64,000 bases of DNA from Astur gentilis (Eukaryota; Chordata; Aves; Accipitriformes; Accipitridae). The notes below the pieces were generated by a model, which worked only from the letters and a program-made list of their open reading frames with translations, was not told the DNA's origin and did no database searches. The translations under genes were made by a program, and so were the position numbers. This document shows positions 12,691 to 25,230 of the stretch, one piece after another. Numbering within the stretch: position 1 is the first letter of the stretch; each line of letters starts with the position of its first letter. The DNA lies in the NCBI RefSeq assembly GCF_929443795.1, contig NC_064880.1, positions 51,853,605 through 51,917,604 of the forward strand, written 5' to 3'.

Positions 12691-14029
12691 GGGGGTTTTG
12701 GGCAGTAGCCAAAAAATAGAGCCTAAACTCAGACTGCGTCGTTAACATACCTCAAAAATCCGTGTTAAAATCTTAGGGAAAAGACTAAAATTTATTATAC
12801 TACAACAACTAGAAGTTTCTAGAAGAGCAGAAGGAAGTTGCTAGAAAGGTTAGGAAACCTTATCAAGGATAAATAACATGAGTTTTCTGTGCATAGAGAG
12901 GTTGGGGAAGAATTTTGAAAACAACTTGAACACTGCTGACTAGACATCTTTGCATGATAAGGACCAGATGGAAGACCCAGAAAAGACTAGATGAATTCAC
13001 TTGCAAAGTGTCTTCTAGTATTAATTATGCCCAGAAAGCTGCCTCACATTGACATTTGTATTACCAAATACTACAACACGAATATATCTACGTAAAAGTT
13101 TATAATCAAATCCATGCAAAAAATTTAAATATTGCAATGCTGTAAACAGATTAAAGATATGATTTTAGTTAAGTATTTGGGTTTGCAGCAAAACATTTCA
13201 CCATCATGCCATGTGTGGTTTTTCTGCTTAACTGCAATCTACAAAAACGCTGTAATAACACAGCTTTCTGATTAACCAAACAACTAATAACTGAGAAGAC
13301 ATAGTGACTAGCTATCATCCTTATGTAAATAAGGAAAGCTTATTTTTGCTCACTAATAGCTGCACATAACAATGAAATGCTTTTAATAAGTTTTAAGAGG
13401 ATAAGACCAAGAAATCAATTTGGTGAATGCCCTTTTCAATGACCGCACACCATGTCTACGGCTGTAGCATGACATGTTTGCATTGTTATTTGGCTGTAAA
13501 CAAAATGAAAAGATCTGTCATTGAAATTTAAACAGAGAGACTGGTTACATAAACTGAAACATTCTCAGCCCCAGTACAGTACAATCAACAGTCTGAAGAG
13601 ACTGTACAGCTAAACAAAGTTTGGGGATGTTTTTGGATAGAGGAGAAAGATTAATAACCAGAAAATAACTCTTGGCTCCCGTTACAAACTCTTAGGAATA
13701 TTATTTAAAATTTGAGTAAATCCAAAGATTGATGTTCAAGCTTATGAAATAACCATTTTTCTGCAGTGTTGAAATACACACCCACATGGAAACAAATCTT
13801 TTTGCTAGCCAATTTTAACAGAATATACTGTTTTTACCAAAAAAAGCAAATTAAATAAATCTGACCTATCTGTTCTCCTCGATAATTGTAACCGCGGTCA
13901 GCAAACAACAAATCTTCTATAAATGGTCATCTTTCCAAATTACACTGGCTTCAGAACATGCTTGATTAATTGCGCAAACAGCACGTGCCTACAGATGCAA
14001 TTTGGCTGCGGGGACCAACAGAGGATGCC
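12691..14029. other. Unique AT-rich non-coding sequence
   Basis: No gene is recognised. At about 13430-13560 the sequence contains octamer-like ATGTTTGCAT and forkhead-like TGTAAACA within 30 bases and has few homopolymers, as conserved non-coding elements often do. This is weak evidence and is inference only. Confidence 0.5.
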
Positions 14030-14461
14030 CGAGACATTCCCAGTAGTCACGTGGGGGAGGATTTCTCTCCCTCCGTCTGTGTTTGTTGCAGGTAAACAAC
14101 GCCGTGCTTCTCACGAGACCTTGCGTATCCCTCTAGTCCCAACCAGAGCTGTCGTCTTGCCCTAAATGGAAATATTAGGGCAACTGGGATGAGAAGAAAT
14201 GAGCTTGGAGGGGTCTCCTCCTAGGAGAAAGTTCTCCTCTCGAACAGCATCTCCTGCTGTCAGCAGGAGGGTGGGAGGTGAGCGCTCCCAGGTCTCGAGC
14301 CAGATTTCGGCAGCTGACTTAAATCCCCGAGCCTGGCGTCGAGGGAGGGCTGGCGCCGGGTCGTCAGGCTTTTCCCAGCAGGAATCGGTGTGGGCTTCGC
14401 TCGAATCTCAGGCTGGTGCCTAGATCAGACGGACACGCAGACAGACCGCTCCGCGCACCGA
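14030..14461. promoter_or_regulatory. CpG-island-like patch
   Basis: By eye there are about 19 CpGs in 14241-14461, with GC near 60%, giving an observed/expected ratio near 0.9, and CpGs continue at lower density back to about 14048. Most of the window is CpG-depleted. No coding frame with a known domain overlaps it; the open frames at 14199-14423 and 14390-14752 have no recognisable motif. The patch could be an orphan CpG island, an unannotated promoter or first exon, or a recently GC-biased segment. The direction of any transcription is unknown. Confidence 0.35.
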
Positions 14462-15582
14462 GATCTATGTTGCTATCAGCAAATGCAAAACCCTTGCAAT
14501 AAAAGCATAATGCTCACCAGCATAACTCACGGATATTGTAGTAAACTGAGCTCTAGAAATGGGAAGGATGAATCACAGGCTAATCGACTCTTCTGCAGTA
14601 TCTATCTTCTTTACTGGAATGTAGTAGAATTTCATAAATTCAGGTTAAATTCTAGAAGTGGCATATTGTTTCTAAATGGTCTTTCTTATGTGCGATTAAA
14701 ACAAAATGCCCATAACTCCATCAAACATATGTCGGACATCAGTGATACTTAGCAACTCCAAAAAAGAGTATTTTGGACTCAGAGCAGCGAAAGAGTTAAA
14801 GGGATCTTTCTACTAAGGAGTTAGAGTGAAGGACAGGGAGTAATCAGAGAGGCTGTAGAAGCCCATCTAACTGCGCTCTCCTTTCACCTTCAGGAGTAGC
14901 AGCTATCCTATTATAAATACCAGGAGAAAAAGATCTCGGAGACAGAGCTGATAAGTAGGGAGCTGTGCACAGATAAGCTGGCTACACGGCTTCCTGCAAA
15001 GTAACCAACACCTCCCCTCCATAAATCCCATAATCTGGAACAGGCATGTGATGTACAACATGGAGCACGGGTTTAGGTCTGGAAAGAATCAAAACACTTG
15101 TTCTTGGGGGTATAAGAGATGAGATTTGAATTGTGCAGGAGAGAGGTGCTTGCTGCTGCCCCGCGAGCTCACACGGGGACACATCCGCGGCTCCCGCTCT
15201 CCCTGCCTTGCCCCAAATTCCACCCTGTTTCTCAGGCAAAGACAAAACGGGATCCACATTCCCTTCTGCTTTGGCAAAGCCTTAGCGGTTCTCGCCGCGC
15301 CATTGGAAGTTTAGAATCAGGTCCTGTTCCGTTCCAGTTGTATACGCCCAAAAGAAAGCAGGGGTTTTGATAAATGGTCAGGTTTATGGCACATCTCTAG
15401 TTTCTCCTCTTTTCTCTACGATACTACATCACAGTTCGATTTGATTAATACTGAAAAACATTTCAGGGTATATACATCTACCCACCCAGTCAACCGTATC
15501 AGAGAAAGAAAAAAGAAAACACATGTTAATAACACAAAAAGATACGTAGCTTAGAAACAGCAGTAAATATAAGATAGCAAAA

Positions 15583-15596
15583 GGGGGGGGGGGGGG
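15583..15596. repeat. G14 homopolymer
   Basis: Fourteen consecutive G follow an A-rich stretch. The length is prone to replication slippage and to assembly error. Confidence 0.9.
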
Positions 15597-18500
15597 AGGT
15601 AGGGTTCGTTGAGGTTTATTTTTCTGCCTCCAGAAGGGGTTTAGCATTTCTTCACAACAAGAATAAGTACCAGCAGGAGCAAGCTACCATAACCCTTACA
15701 TTTTAGAATAAAGCAAGCTTTTTACGTTATAATTAAACAACTTTTTAAGGTATTAAAATCACTCTATTAGTCACCCAGGCTATATGGAAAAATGAAAGCT
15801 ATCCTGAAAGCTAAGGCAGTCATAGCACAAAGTTAAAAGTTAACAAAAAGTTGCTGGTTTGCAGGATTTAAAACATTACACATGCACATTGCCCAGATTG
15901 ACAACATGAGCTGGAATGGTGCCAAAAGAGCAGCTATGATTTATTAGGTCTGTAGCGCTTAATCCAAGAAATAAAAAGGACTTAGGTGACAGATGAGCAT
16001 AAATGAACTATTGGGTCAGACATCCATTTCTTAAAAAGTAAAACAAAGAAGGACTGAAGCAAGATTGTATAGGTTTAATATACGTTAGTGTATTATAGCT
16101 TTCCTAGTCTACTTTTAAATTTCTGAGTTTTAACCAACTACAAAATTATTTTATTTTTTTTTAAACCAGACTAGTTCAAATAAATATTTACCAAATCCCG
16201 TCACATCATACTGCCCTTCCCCGGTAATATCATCATGGATCAGAAAACATTTACAAAGAATTAGGACAGAGGCTGAAACCCTGACCCGACTGAAGTCAAC
16301 GACCAAGTTCACATTCTCAGGAGAGACGGGGAGTTTCATGCTAAACTCTCTCCTCTTCTACAGTGTAAAGCAGTGAAGGATGAGGGACCATTTATAACAT
16401 CCTAGCTGAGGTCAGAATCAGCCCACAGGGCCAAGTAGTCTTTATAGCTAAGTATGGTCTGACTCAACACCAGTAATAAAACAGTACTTGAGTTCCTACG
16501 CGTGCCAATATTAAGTTCTGCCACAGTTTTCTTCTCAAAAGAATGGTAGTAGATCGACAATGTATTTACTTCTGTAAGTCTAGGGAGATTTTAATGGGAA
16601 CATGATTTTATTCTCTTTGTGAATCTCTCTGGCAAAGCCATAAGTTGCCATGCTTTGAGGTTCAGTCAACTGGAACAGAATAACTGGGTTTTTTTTCTCC
16701 TATCTAATGTATTGATAAACCATCTTCAGCACATAAATTTTCCCCTTACCATAAAAACTTGATCAGAAAGCAATAAAAGGTACAAAAAATAGCCAACTAC
16801 GTGCTAACCTGTGTGGTTTGATACAGCTGAACAAGCTGTGAAAAGGAATATTGTTCCTTTAATAGAGCGACTGAAATGGTGCTCAAAACAGATTGGGCTG
16901 ACAATTTTTGCAACCTTGGTGTCTCCTCCAAGATTTACAATGGCACAGCTCCCCTTTTTAGCAAATTAAACCTTGTGTCAAGGCTTAAAATTAAATCCAA
17001 ACTTCTTTTCTTCTCTGTACAGAAGGAACAAATTGGCACCACATGCCGGTAGTCAAGGAGTGCTGATGGGAAACAGAGTGAAGTGAGCGCCCTCCAACCT
17101 GGAAGGCGTCACTAGTCAAAATCAACTGGGATAAACAGTCAATTCCACTTAAAGTTTGACATATAAAGGCTTGTAAGATAGAAACATTCAAATATAAGAA
17201 TTCTTCTGTACCACACAAACCTGTCTCAGTGCCAACACTTAAACTTTCTGTGCTGTGCAAGCACTTTGTGGAAATCTGCCTTTAGTACAGTTTGATGTTA
17301 TAAGATCCTGTGTTGCCAAAGCCTGTTTAGTTTGTTCCAGAGGAAAAAAAAGGAAATACAACAGAGACCCAGAGCGTATGAATGGCAGTGACTTAATATC
17401 ATATTGCCTACTGTTACCAATAGAATTTTTTTCATTATTCAGGATTCTCTTTCATAACATTTTAAAGCTTACTTGAACAGATATACCAGGTAAAACAAAA
17501 GGGTATCTCTAAGGATGGACATATGAACTGCTTTTCATGGACAGAAATGTAAGAACAGCTTTTACAAAACCACCCAACGGCCAGACTTCCCTCCAGTTAA
17601 GGAAGGCACCTTATGTAATTATTTTGATGATTACTTAAGCAGGTCCCATGTCTAATCCGTCCCAAAATCCACTTTGCCCACCATTTGCATGCAAAAGTAA
17701 GCCTGCTTTTCCCAGGTCTAGAACCAAATTCAGGCCAGGCACCTCGATAGGACTCTCAAATATTTAGAAAAGGTTTTGTTTTCCATTGGAGTCTGTTTAA
17801 GTAACCAGCACAGCAGCTGCTGCAAGAAAGGCCTCTTTCTACAATATAAGAAAAAAGTTGAATAAACCTAGTTTGAAAAGCCCCTTTATCTTTTTATATT
17901 AACTGTATAGATATGCGAGATTGTCTGAGAGGTGACCTGATTCTCTGCTTCAAGCTTTCCATTGGTCTTCCCTTACTGCTTCTAACCAAAGTCCTCACTC
18001 AATAAAATATCAGAAGCAAAACACCACACCCAGTTACGGAGAAAAAAAAAAAGAAAAGGAAAATAAAGGAGTTCTTGTCTCCTGGTGTAGCACAGCAAAA
18101 GAAAGCGTTCTCTCCAGTTTAACCTCAGTTTTAAGCATACGCATAAGATTTTTAGAGGAAAAGAAGCTAGTTTCACAATTAAAACACGCTCCAGAAATAT
18201 TTGCAAAGCACACAGCAGAATCACCAGCTCACAACCCAGCACCACCAAGGCAGATATACTTAACAGCAGAGAGATATCGCAGTAAAAGTAACAAAGAGTC
18301 CAGATCAAGATCCCAGAACCTTTGCTATATTCTCTCTGGCTCCCATTAGTTTTGAGTGGGTTAATATGAAATATTTGTCATAATCCGTCACAGCAATTTA
18401 TATTGCCTTTCTAGACAAGTTCCATCGTTGCCATGCTAGTGTGAGCCCAGTTTAGGTTTGCAATTGGATACCAAGACAGGCTTCTTCCTTCCTTCAGCCT

Positions 18501-18694
18501 GACAAATACATCAGGGATGGAAATAGCCTGACGCACATCTGGCATATCATCTGTGCGCTCTCTAAGATATACAAATAGGGGCTACTAGTGGCTAGAAATA
18601 GCCTCAGAATTGCAGAGTAGGAACAATGAAGCTGGATTGCTAGAGATGGTTAAAGTGTACTGGAATGGGGAGTATAAATTCATCAATTTTTTTC

Positions 18695-18712
18695 ATGCAT
18701 ACATACATACAC
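18695..18712. repeat. Short (CATA)n microsatellite
   Basis: About four CATA-type units are followed by a run of A at 18720-18727. Confidence 0.7.
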
Positions 18713-19146
18713 TTACATTAAAAAAAATCTGAAACTTCTTATTGATTTACTTTAACTGGTTCTAACATACATATATAATATTTTAGCTTTTCAAGTGTGT
18801 TTTTCACATTGACATCTGAGTACTATCTGTGCACACATCCGTGACAACTGCAGGGGCTGTCTCCCGGTCTTGAAATGAGTGTCCACAGGCAAGGTTTCTT
18901 TTGCCTTCATTAAGACACATTAGCTAAAATACAAGAATCCTACAACATAAGCATCATTTCTAACAAACCTGTAACAGTCTAAACAATTCTTGACAACATT
19001 CTCAAAGTTTAGGAGGAGCAAGCATTACAGACCATCAACAGTCCTAACATCAAACCTGCCTGCATTAGAAAGCCAACATGAAGACAGTTGTAAAGTGACA
19101 TTATTCCAACTTATCAATTTTAAAATAGAGGTTTTATTTGCATAGG

Positions 19147-19225
19147 TTTTTGGTTTGGTTTGGTTTTTTATATGCTGTTGCAGGTGGGCTATTCTGTATA
19201 GTTAAAAAAAAAAAAAAAAAAAAAA
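19147..19225. repeat. (GGTTT)n tract and A22 homopolymer
   Basis: Three TTTGG-type units at 19147-19169 are followed, after 34 bases, by a 22-base A run (19204-19225). The T/G tract is the reverse-strand equivalent of the recurring A/C-rich tracts in this window. Confidence 0.8.
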
Positions 19226-21084
19226 GATTCTATTGCCATTTTCTAAAAATGTCAAGATTTCCAGACTAGAGAAGCACAAAACCGTGGAGTTACGTTGTAG
19301 TGCTGCACATTAACTGGAAGCGATCTGCCAACTGGAAGGCAAGAGAAAAACCTGACACCCGCAGCACGGGACTACGTTCTCAGGTGAGGACCAGGCTATC
19401 AGAGTCCCTGCTGAGACAGTAAATCTCTGCACACCATTCAACCTCTGGAAGTGCCCAAATTCCCCAACAACCACCTTATAAACTTATTGTTTGCTGGTAC
19501 CTAAATATTGCATTGGGATCTCCTCATTACATGGGGGTAATTTCAGATGGCAGATACAAAATTTTCAACAAGGATAAATCAAAACATGCAGCCATGCTGA
19601 AGGTTTGCACAACTTAGCAGGAACTTTTATTTCATACAGCATTTCTCAGCTAAAGTTTCATTTATGTTTTGCAGCTCACCTCTATGTTTAAATAATAATT
19701 ATGGCTGTGACATACAATGACAAAAGCCAGAAAATTCAAAATTAGCAGAGACATACTCTGTCCATTGTTTAAACGTGCTCAGCTGGTTTTGCTTTGCTAG
19801 TACCACCAAGACAGAAATTTTCATTTCCCAAAAACACAAACTTCTGGCAAGGGGTTACAGAGTGAAATAAATCTTATTCTTGGAAAAGATTTTTGTTTGA
19901 CACCTGAATCATTTCTGCTGGTTTCTCTCCTTTTTCCTTCTTCAAATGGAGTCTTAGAACTCTAAGCCAACATACAGAGTCTTAGAGCTATCACAACAAA
20001 AGCTCAGCATCCAATTTCTCCTTCCAAATACACTCTTCTCCTAAAATGTCTCAACAAAGCCACAGCCTTATTAGCCTGCACAGAACTGAGAAGAAGGCTT
20101 GCCACAGCAATAACATCATCTCAAACACGCAATTGCTTTCTGAGTGGGTGTGGAGGCAAAGGTGTCAAGACACATACTTTTTCAGCTTACTAATTTTGAT
20201 TTAGAAGTTTTAAGATAGATGAACTTCATTTTGATTCATAATAGACTGGCAAATGTTAAATGCATCTGACATCAGCAATACTACTATGCATTAAAATGGT
20301 GAATAATGAGCTTATTCTACTGTGTACCTTTTTTCCCCACCTGTTTTCTCTCACATATTACTCCTTTTTTCTCCCCTTCTGCATACAAGTGAGAAATCCC
20401 CTTTTTATACATTTATATATACACATTATACATCTCCTGTTTTCTTTTACATTGAGCAAATATGAGAAGGCCTTATTATCAATAGAGTGGTTTCACATTG
20501 TTATTCTAATACACTGTAAGTTTTTAAGCAAACATTTTTTTTCCCCTTCTGATATGAAAGAGCTCCAGATCTTTTTTATTTACAGTGCTATAATATTCAC
20601 AAGATTTTTCCAATCTCTTCATTAAGTCCCAATCCTATATTTACTGGAGATGACTGGAAATTTGCCATGGACTTCTGTGTATGCAGGTTTACAGTTTTGG
20701 TTTAGTGGACTAATTCCAGTATAATACTATTGTATCTGTTGGGTTATATCCCACAGGACTTTGGCCCACAGCTTCCCTAATTAGTATATGCTATGATAGG
20801 ACACTGAATCCGCCAAAGCTTTGAAGTGGATCTGCTGAAGCCATCACCTACAGCGAGATCCCTAAAGACCAAAAGTCTTTTCAACACAAGAAAGCCAGGC
20901 TTTATTTGAATAAAATTAGAAATTTAACTTTCAAATAGAGAAAGCTCAAAGGGAAGGCAGGGCTGAAGTAGAAAGGTTTCTGCACAGCTATCTGTCCATG
21001 TCCTTGCTTGTGGGCTTTATTTTATCTGACTCAAGTCACTTGCAAAAAAAACTTTGCCCAGTTCTCTCTCATTCCTGCAACAAT

Positions 21085-21500
21085 CCCCGCAGCCTGCTCG
21101 GGGACCCGGTGGGTGCTTTCTCCTCCTCGCTGCTACCGGCGAGCCCCAGGGCACGAGTGGAAGGCTCCTCCGTTTGCACCAGCGTCCCACCACCCCTCGC
21201 AGTCCAGCTCAACGCGCTCTCCGTTCCTTTTCTTCCCAGAATTGTCCTCCTTAGCCCATTGCAAGGTCAGAGGGAGCTCTGCAGGCCTCTAGCACCTCGT
21301 GCTGCTGGCAGACCTATATTTGTCTCTCAAATCTATAGAAATCACTTCATCTCTGCAGTCCACTGAAACCATTTTTCCCCCAAATCTCACATGATTTCTT
21401 CCTGGTTTTCTGTCAGAACCAGAACTTCGTGGTCACGTTCATGTGTTCCCTAGTCCCCTTGGGAGCGTACGCCGGCGTCTCTTTCCGAAAGCCTTATTAC
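21085..21500. promoter_or_regulatory. CpG-retaining patch
   Basis: About 13 CpGs are counted by eye in 21085-21225, where GC is near 60%, and another six in 21427-21480. Three overlapping open frames on the plus strand (20998-21366, 21008-21292, 21054-21254) arise from the GC-rich composition and have no known domain. The patch may be an orphan CpG cluster or a GC-biased segment. Confidence 0.25.
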
Positions 21501-22864
21501 CCCCAACAGTTCTTTGCTGTTGTTGCCTGTCTTGTTTCACGTGGACAATATTAACATCGCACTGTACAAGCATCATTTGAGCTTCGTCTCTTGCTTCAAA
21601 CCAGGTTATCCTTAAATCTCACAGTCTTCCTATAAATCTTACCTAAATTACAGTTTTCTTGAAGAGGTGTAACTTCTCAGGCTGTCACTGTCTTATAGCT
21701 CTGCACCAGGAATATTATTTCCTCTGAATTTGAGAAACGCGGTCTTTGCGTTTCAGAACATGGTTGCAAAGCTCCATCAGCAGTAACTGCCTGGACTACA
21801 CCTTCCTCACCTCTTCCCCTTCTGTCACCAGCAGCATTTGCACCGACTATAGTAACCCATCATTTCTAATTCACTATCCAACCCCCAAATTTCTCCTCTA
21901 GCCCACAACTAATTCCAACGTCCATTACCCGTTTGTTACAATTTCAAAGCCTTGGGATTTTTTTCCTCCCTTACTGCCCTATACTCCTCAGATGTTCTTG
22001 CAAATGTGTTAATAGCCAGACCATCTAGTGGGAAAACAAGAAGAAGGCTGGCTAGTCTTTGATTGTAGGGTTGTTGGGGTTTGTTTGTTTGTTTTAATAC
22101 TTCTTCTAGCCTACAGGGATGTCTTTTTACCTTTGTTACATTATTAGTTTAACAACTGTATTATTTATTTTTGTTGCTTTTCATCCTGTAATTGTTAAAA
22201 ATCCATTAAACTATAGTAACTGAATAATTTCAGATGATTTCTTTTCCCTTCTTCACACCCAAGAATCAAGAATTAACTAACAGTTTAATTAAAACAGATA
22301 AACTGAGAGAGATGTTAGTTCCCCCAAGAGGATTACATACACATCTGATATTTTCAGAAGAATAACCGGGAAAAAAGTTTTTATGTGATTTTAATTATAT
22401 GCAATGCCATTGTCTATTGAAGAGGAAAAATAACTAAGTCGTCTGTCTTTCCACCTAGATCACAGGCCTCATGTCCACCCAAGGAGGGCAGCGAGGTTCT
22501 ACAGTGGAAGCAGGATCAAGTTTTTTCAGAGATGACTTTAGGTATGCGGGGTTGGTTTAAGGGAGAGGTTCCCCATACTTACACATTACAAAAGTCACAC
22601 TCGCACCCAAATACAGTGTTGCGCCTCAGCAGCTCTGGGACCGCCAACCAAGTAAGGTACTAATCACTTGCCACGTGCATCTGTTTCAGGTATGGCCTAC
22701 CAGTAAAGGAAAATTCATATTTTCCAGAGTGGGGGTGTTTGCAAAGCTCACATTTCACACCAAGCAGTCCGTTGTCAACAGACACAGAGCTCCTACTCTT
22801 TGCTCAGCGTTTCAGACGCTATTGCTATGCTCAGTGCGGTTATAGCATGTTATGGCTATTACTG
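21501..22864. other. Non-coding sequence
   Basis: No gene or known repeat is recognised. A T/G-rich low-complexity tract with three TTTG units occurs at 22069-22096. Confidence 0.55.
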
Positions 22865-23170
22865 ATGTCCATCACGGTCAACGCTGTCAGAAGCTCTACG
22901 TAACGCAAGTACTACGAACGACTGTTATAGCAACATACGTGCATTGACCGAGGGATTGAAACAGTAAATAGCTAACGACAGTGCGCCAAACAGAAATACA
23001 AAGCGTACGGTGCCAAACGCCGATGTCGTCGGTGCTGGTTCATGCAGAGGAGATGCTGGTGTCTTCGGCTCCCTGATGCAGGACCCACACCCCCGTGGGA
23101 CAGCAGATCCCGGCATGTTTGGGGAAAGCAGCGTGTTTGAGCACAAGGACATCGTGCGGCAGCGTGGCAC
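22865..23170. promoter_or_regulatory. CpG-retaining patch at moderate GC
   Basis: About 24 CpGs are counted by eye in roughly 305 bases at only about 50% GC, so CpG is not depleted here although it is elsewhere. Open frames on both strands (23010-23270 plus, 22925-23257 minus) overlap each other and have no recognisable domain. The cause could be germline hypomethylation of a regulatory element or a young insertion not yet decayed. Confidence 0.3.
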
Positions 23171-25080
23171 ACACCAGGAGAAAAATAAAACTGTTCCAAA
23201 CCCACCTATCGCACATGGTCTGTTTTCAGCATCAGCCCACAAGCTCAAAAGCTTCATACCTTCCTCCTAGAAATAGCTCAGGATGGGGAAAAGCAGCTCC
23301 ACACCATCTCCAGCTATTTTCCCAAAGCCATTAGCACAGGTATCAGCCACGGGATTTGCATCGACATTATATCCTCTATACTTATCAAACCTGTGCTTGC
23401 TCAGCTCAGCTTGCTTTCATCTCTAGTAGTGTTAAGATTTGAGGAGAAAGGGAAACATTCTTTTTTTTTAGCTGATGTTACTGTGAAAACCTGGAATCCA
23501 GAAGATGTTGGACCCACCACAACCACTTCAGGTTGGAAGGCTGCTTTCAGAGACTCAGTATCGCAGAAACCAATGACAAGCAAATTAAATGCTTGCCTTG
23601 GAAGTCGACCAGACTTTAAAGCTCCAGTGACACATTGGTCCCACTCTGCTCCCTACACACCAGACAGCATTTATCTCAAACTCAAAGCTTTGGCCTCTGA
23701 GAACGTGTTGGATCCTTGACAGCTCCTGCTCACCTACCCAGCAGAATGCGAAGGCTGAAAGCACACTCATGCAATGTACAGCAAAAGGTGTAAAACTATC
23801 TGCTAAATAACCATTAGTATGTTTTCATTTCCCTTTATTTTTCTTTTAATAAAATTAATTAAAACACCAACACAATAGAACGCGCATTTGGAAATAAGAA
23901 CAAAATTTCCTTTAGTCCATTTTTAAGAGATTGCATAATAATTTTGGGGTTTCTCCTATATTAATACTATATTGAAGTAAGGCAGAAAAAGCTGAAATCA
24001 ACGTTGAAAGCAATTCCTTAGTTAAAATTCCTCAGAATTTTAAAATTCACTTGAAGTAACTGTTAAAAATAACCTTCAGAAGTCTTCATCCATTCTTACC
24101 GATTTGTTAAATTAAAACAGATTACAGTGGATATACATTTTTCTTTGCTACAAATTGCAATGGCATAATATCAAATGCAGCTCAGAAATTAAGGAATCAA
24201 GATGTTCAAAACAAGTGCAAGTGTTAAATGACAAGTTGAACTTTCACGCAAAGATTAAAAGTGGTGACAAACACATTTTTATGTTTCCTTTCTCTACAGT
24301 AAACGTAAAGAAGCTACTGGGTCATAATTAGAGCCCTTCATTTTAAAATAATTATCTTTAATATTTCACTCTGATGGAAAATATTCCATTAATTTAATAA
24401 GAAGAACTTGACATTATTTCTATGTGCATTTTCTGCTGAATTCAGGATATACTTGAAGGAAAGACTCTGTGCACTCAGCTACCAAAAAAAAACCCCAAAC
24501 CCCCTAAAAACCCACCGCAAAACATTAAGACCTTACAATTTTCAGACAAGCTTCCATTTCTGTACTTAAGATAACTACCACCTCTGCCAGTCAATATTTC
24601 GGTCATGAGGTGGTTTTATTTCATTAAAAAAAATAAAAATCAACGCTTAATTTACAGTGTAAAGTTGCAGAGGCACAAAATAAAGATGCAAAAACTGCAG
24701 TCCAGTTAAGAAATCACATTCTTTGAAGTATCAGTACAAGGCACAGTAACAGGGATACTTCTTTCTTATTAGTCAATTTAGTAACCAGGCAGGAGAAAGT
24801 GTTAACTTTAACTTGTTGAAAATGAGCTGGTATTCTAAAAACCAAAATCCAAATAGCCAACACAAATATTGTCAGATTGCTTGTCCATTAAAAAATTAAT
24901 TGGAATCAAATTCTGATACAATTACGTGCAGAATAAGAACTTCTGCATATTTGGCAGGCAGCCCACTTCTGTATGCAATGCATAAAAACTGTAAGAATGG
25001 ATTCTATACTAACTACGGGGTGCTTACTTTCCTTCAACGATAATTGTCTTAATGCCTGTTTTAATCAGTATTAACTACTA
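23171..25080. other. Non-coding sequence
   Basis: No gene is recognised. The open frame at 23393-23719 (108 codons) has no domain that I can name and lacks supporting context. An A/C-rich low-complexity tract lies at 24481-24523. Confidence 0.5.
24481..24523. repeat. A/C-rich low-complexity tract
   Basis: A nine-base A run is followed by alternating CCCC and AAA blocks, the same style as the tracts at 11853, 26309, 31626 and 45783. Confidence 0.75.
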
Positions 25081-25084
25081 GCAA

Positions 25085-25230
25085 TAACATGCTTTTAATT
25101 ATGTTTTAAACGAGTCCTTTATTGGGCTGTTTTGGGAAGCAAATTAGTCAAAAGGAGCTGTTAATCAAAAACGTGTTACTGGCACAAAATAAATGTTCAT
25201 TTAAGGAGCCATTTGAAATAAACCTGGCTC
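25085..25230. promoter_or_regulatory. Candidate conserved non-coding element
   Basis: This homopolymer-poor segment carries TTTAATTATG near 25094, AATTAGTCA near 25142 and GTTAATCA near 25160. These homeodomain and bZIP-like motifs are embedded in sequence without repeat character. That texture is typical of deeply conserved vertebrate enhancers, but conservation cannot be tested here. Confidence 0.2.

Larger units (their letters stand above)
14462..21084. other. Unique AT-rich non-coding sequence
   Basis: No coding gene is recognised. A moderately CpG-rich spot lies at about 15165-15300. Hydrophobic open frames such as 17982-18308 (minus) and 20260-20625 (plus) come from T-rich sequence and carry no family signature. 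Simple repeats inside are listed separately. Confidence 0.6.

Noticed and set aside
17982..18308. Hydrophobic minus-strand frame resembling a membrane protein
   Set aside because: T-rich sequence yields Leu/Phe/Ile by chance; no conserved family motif.
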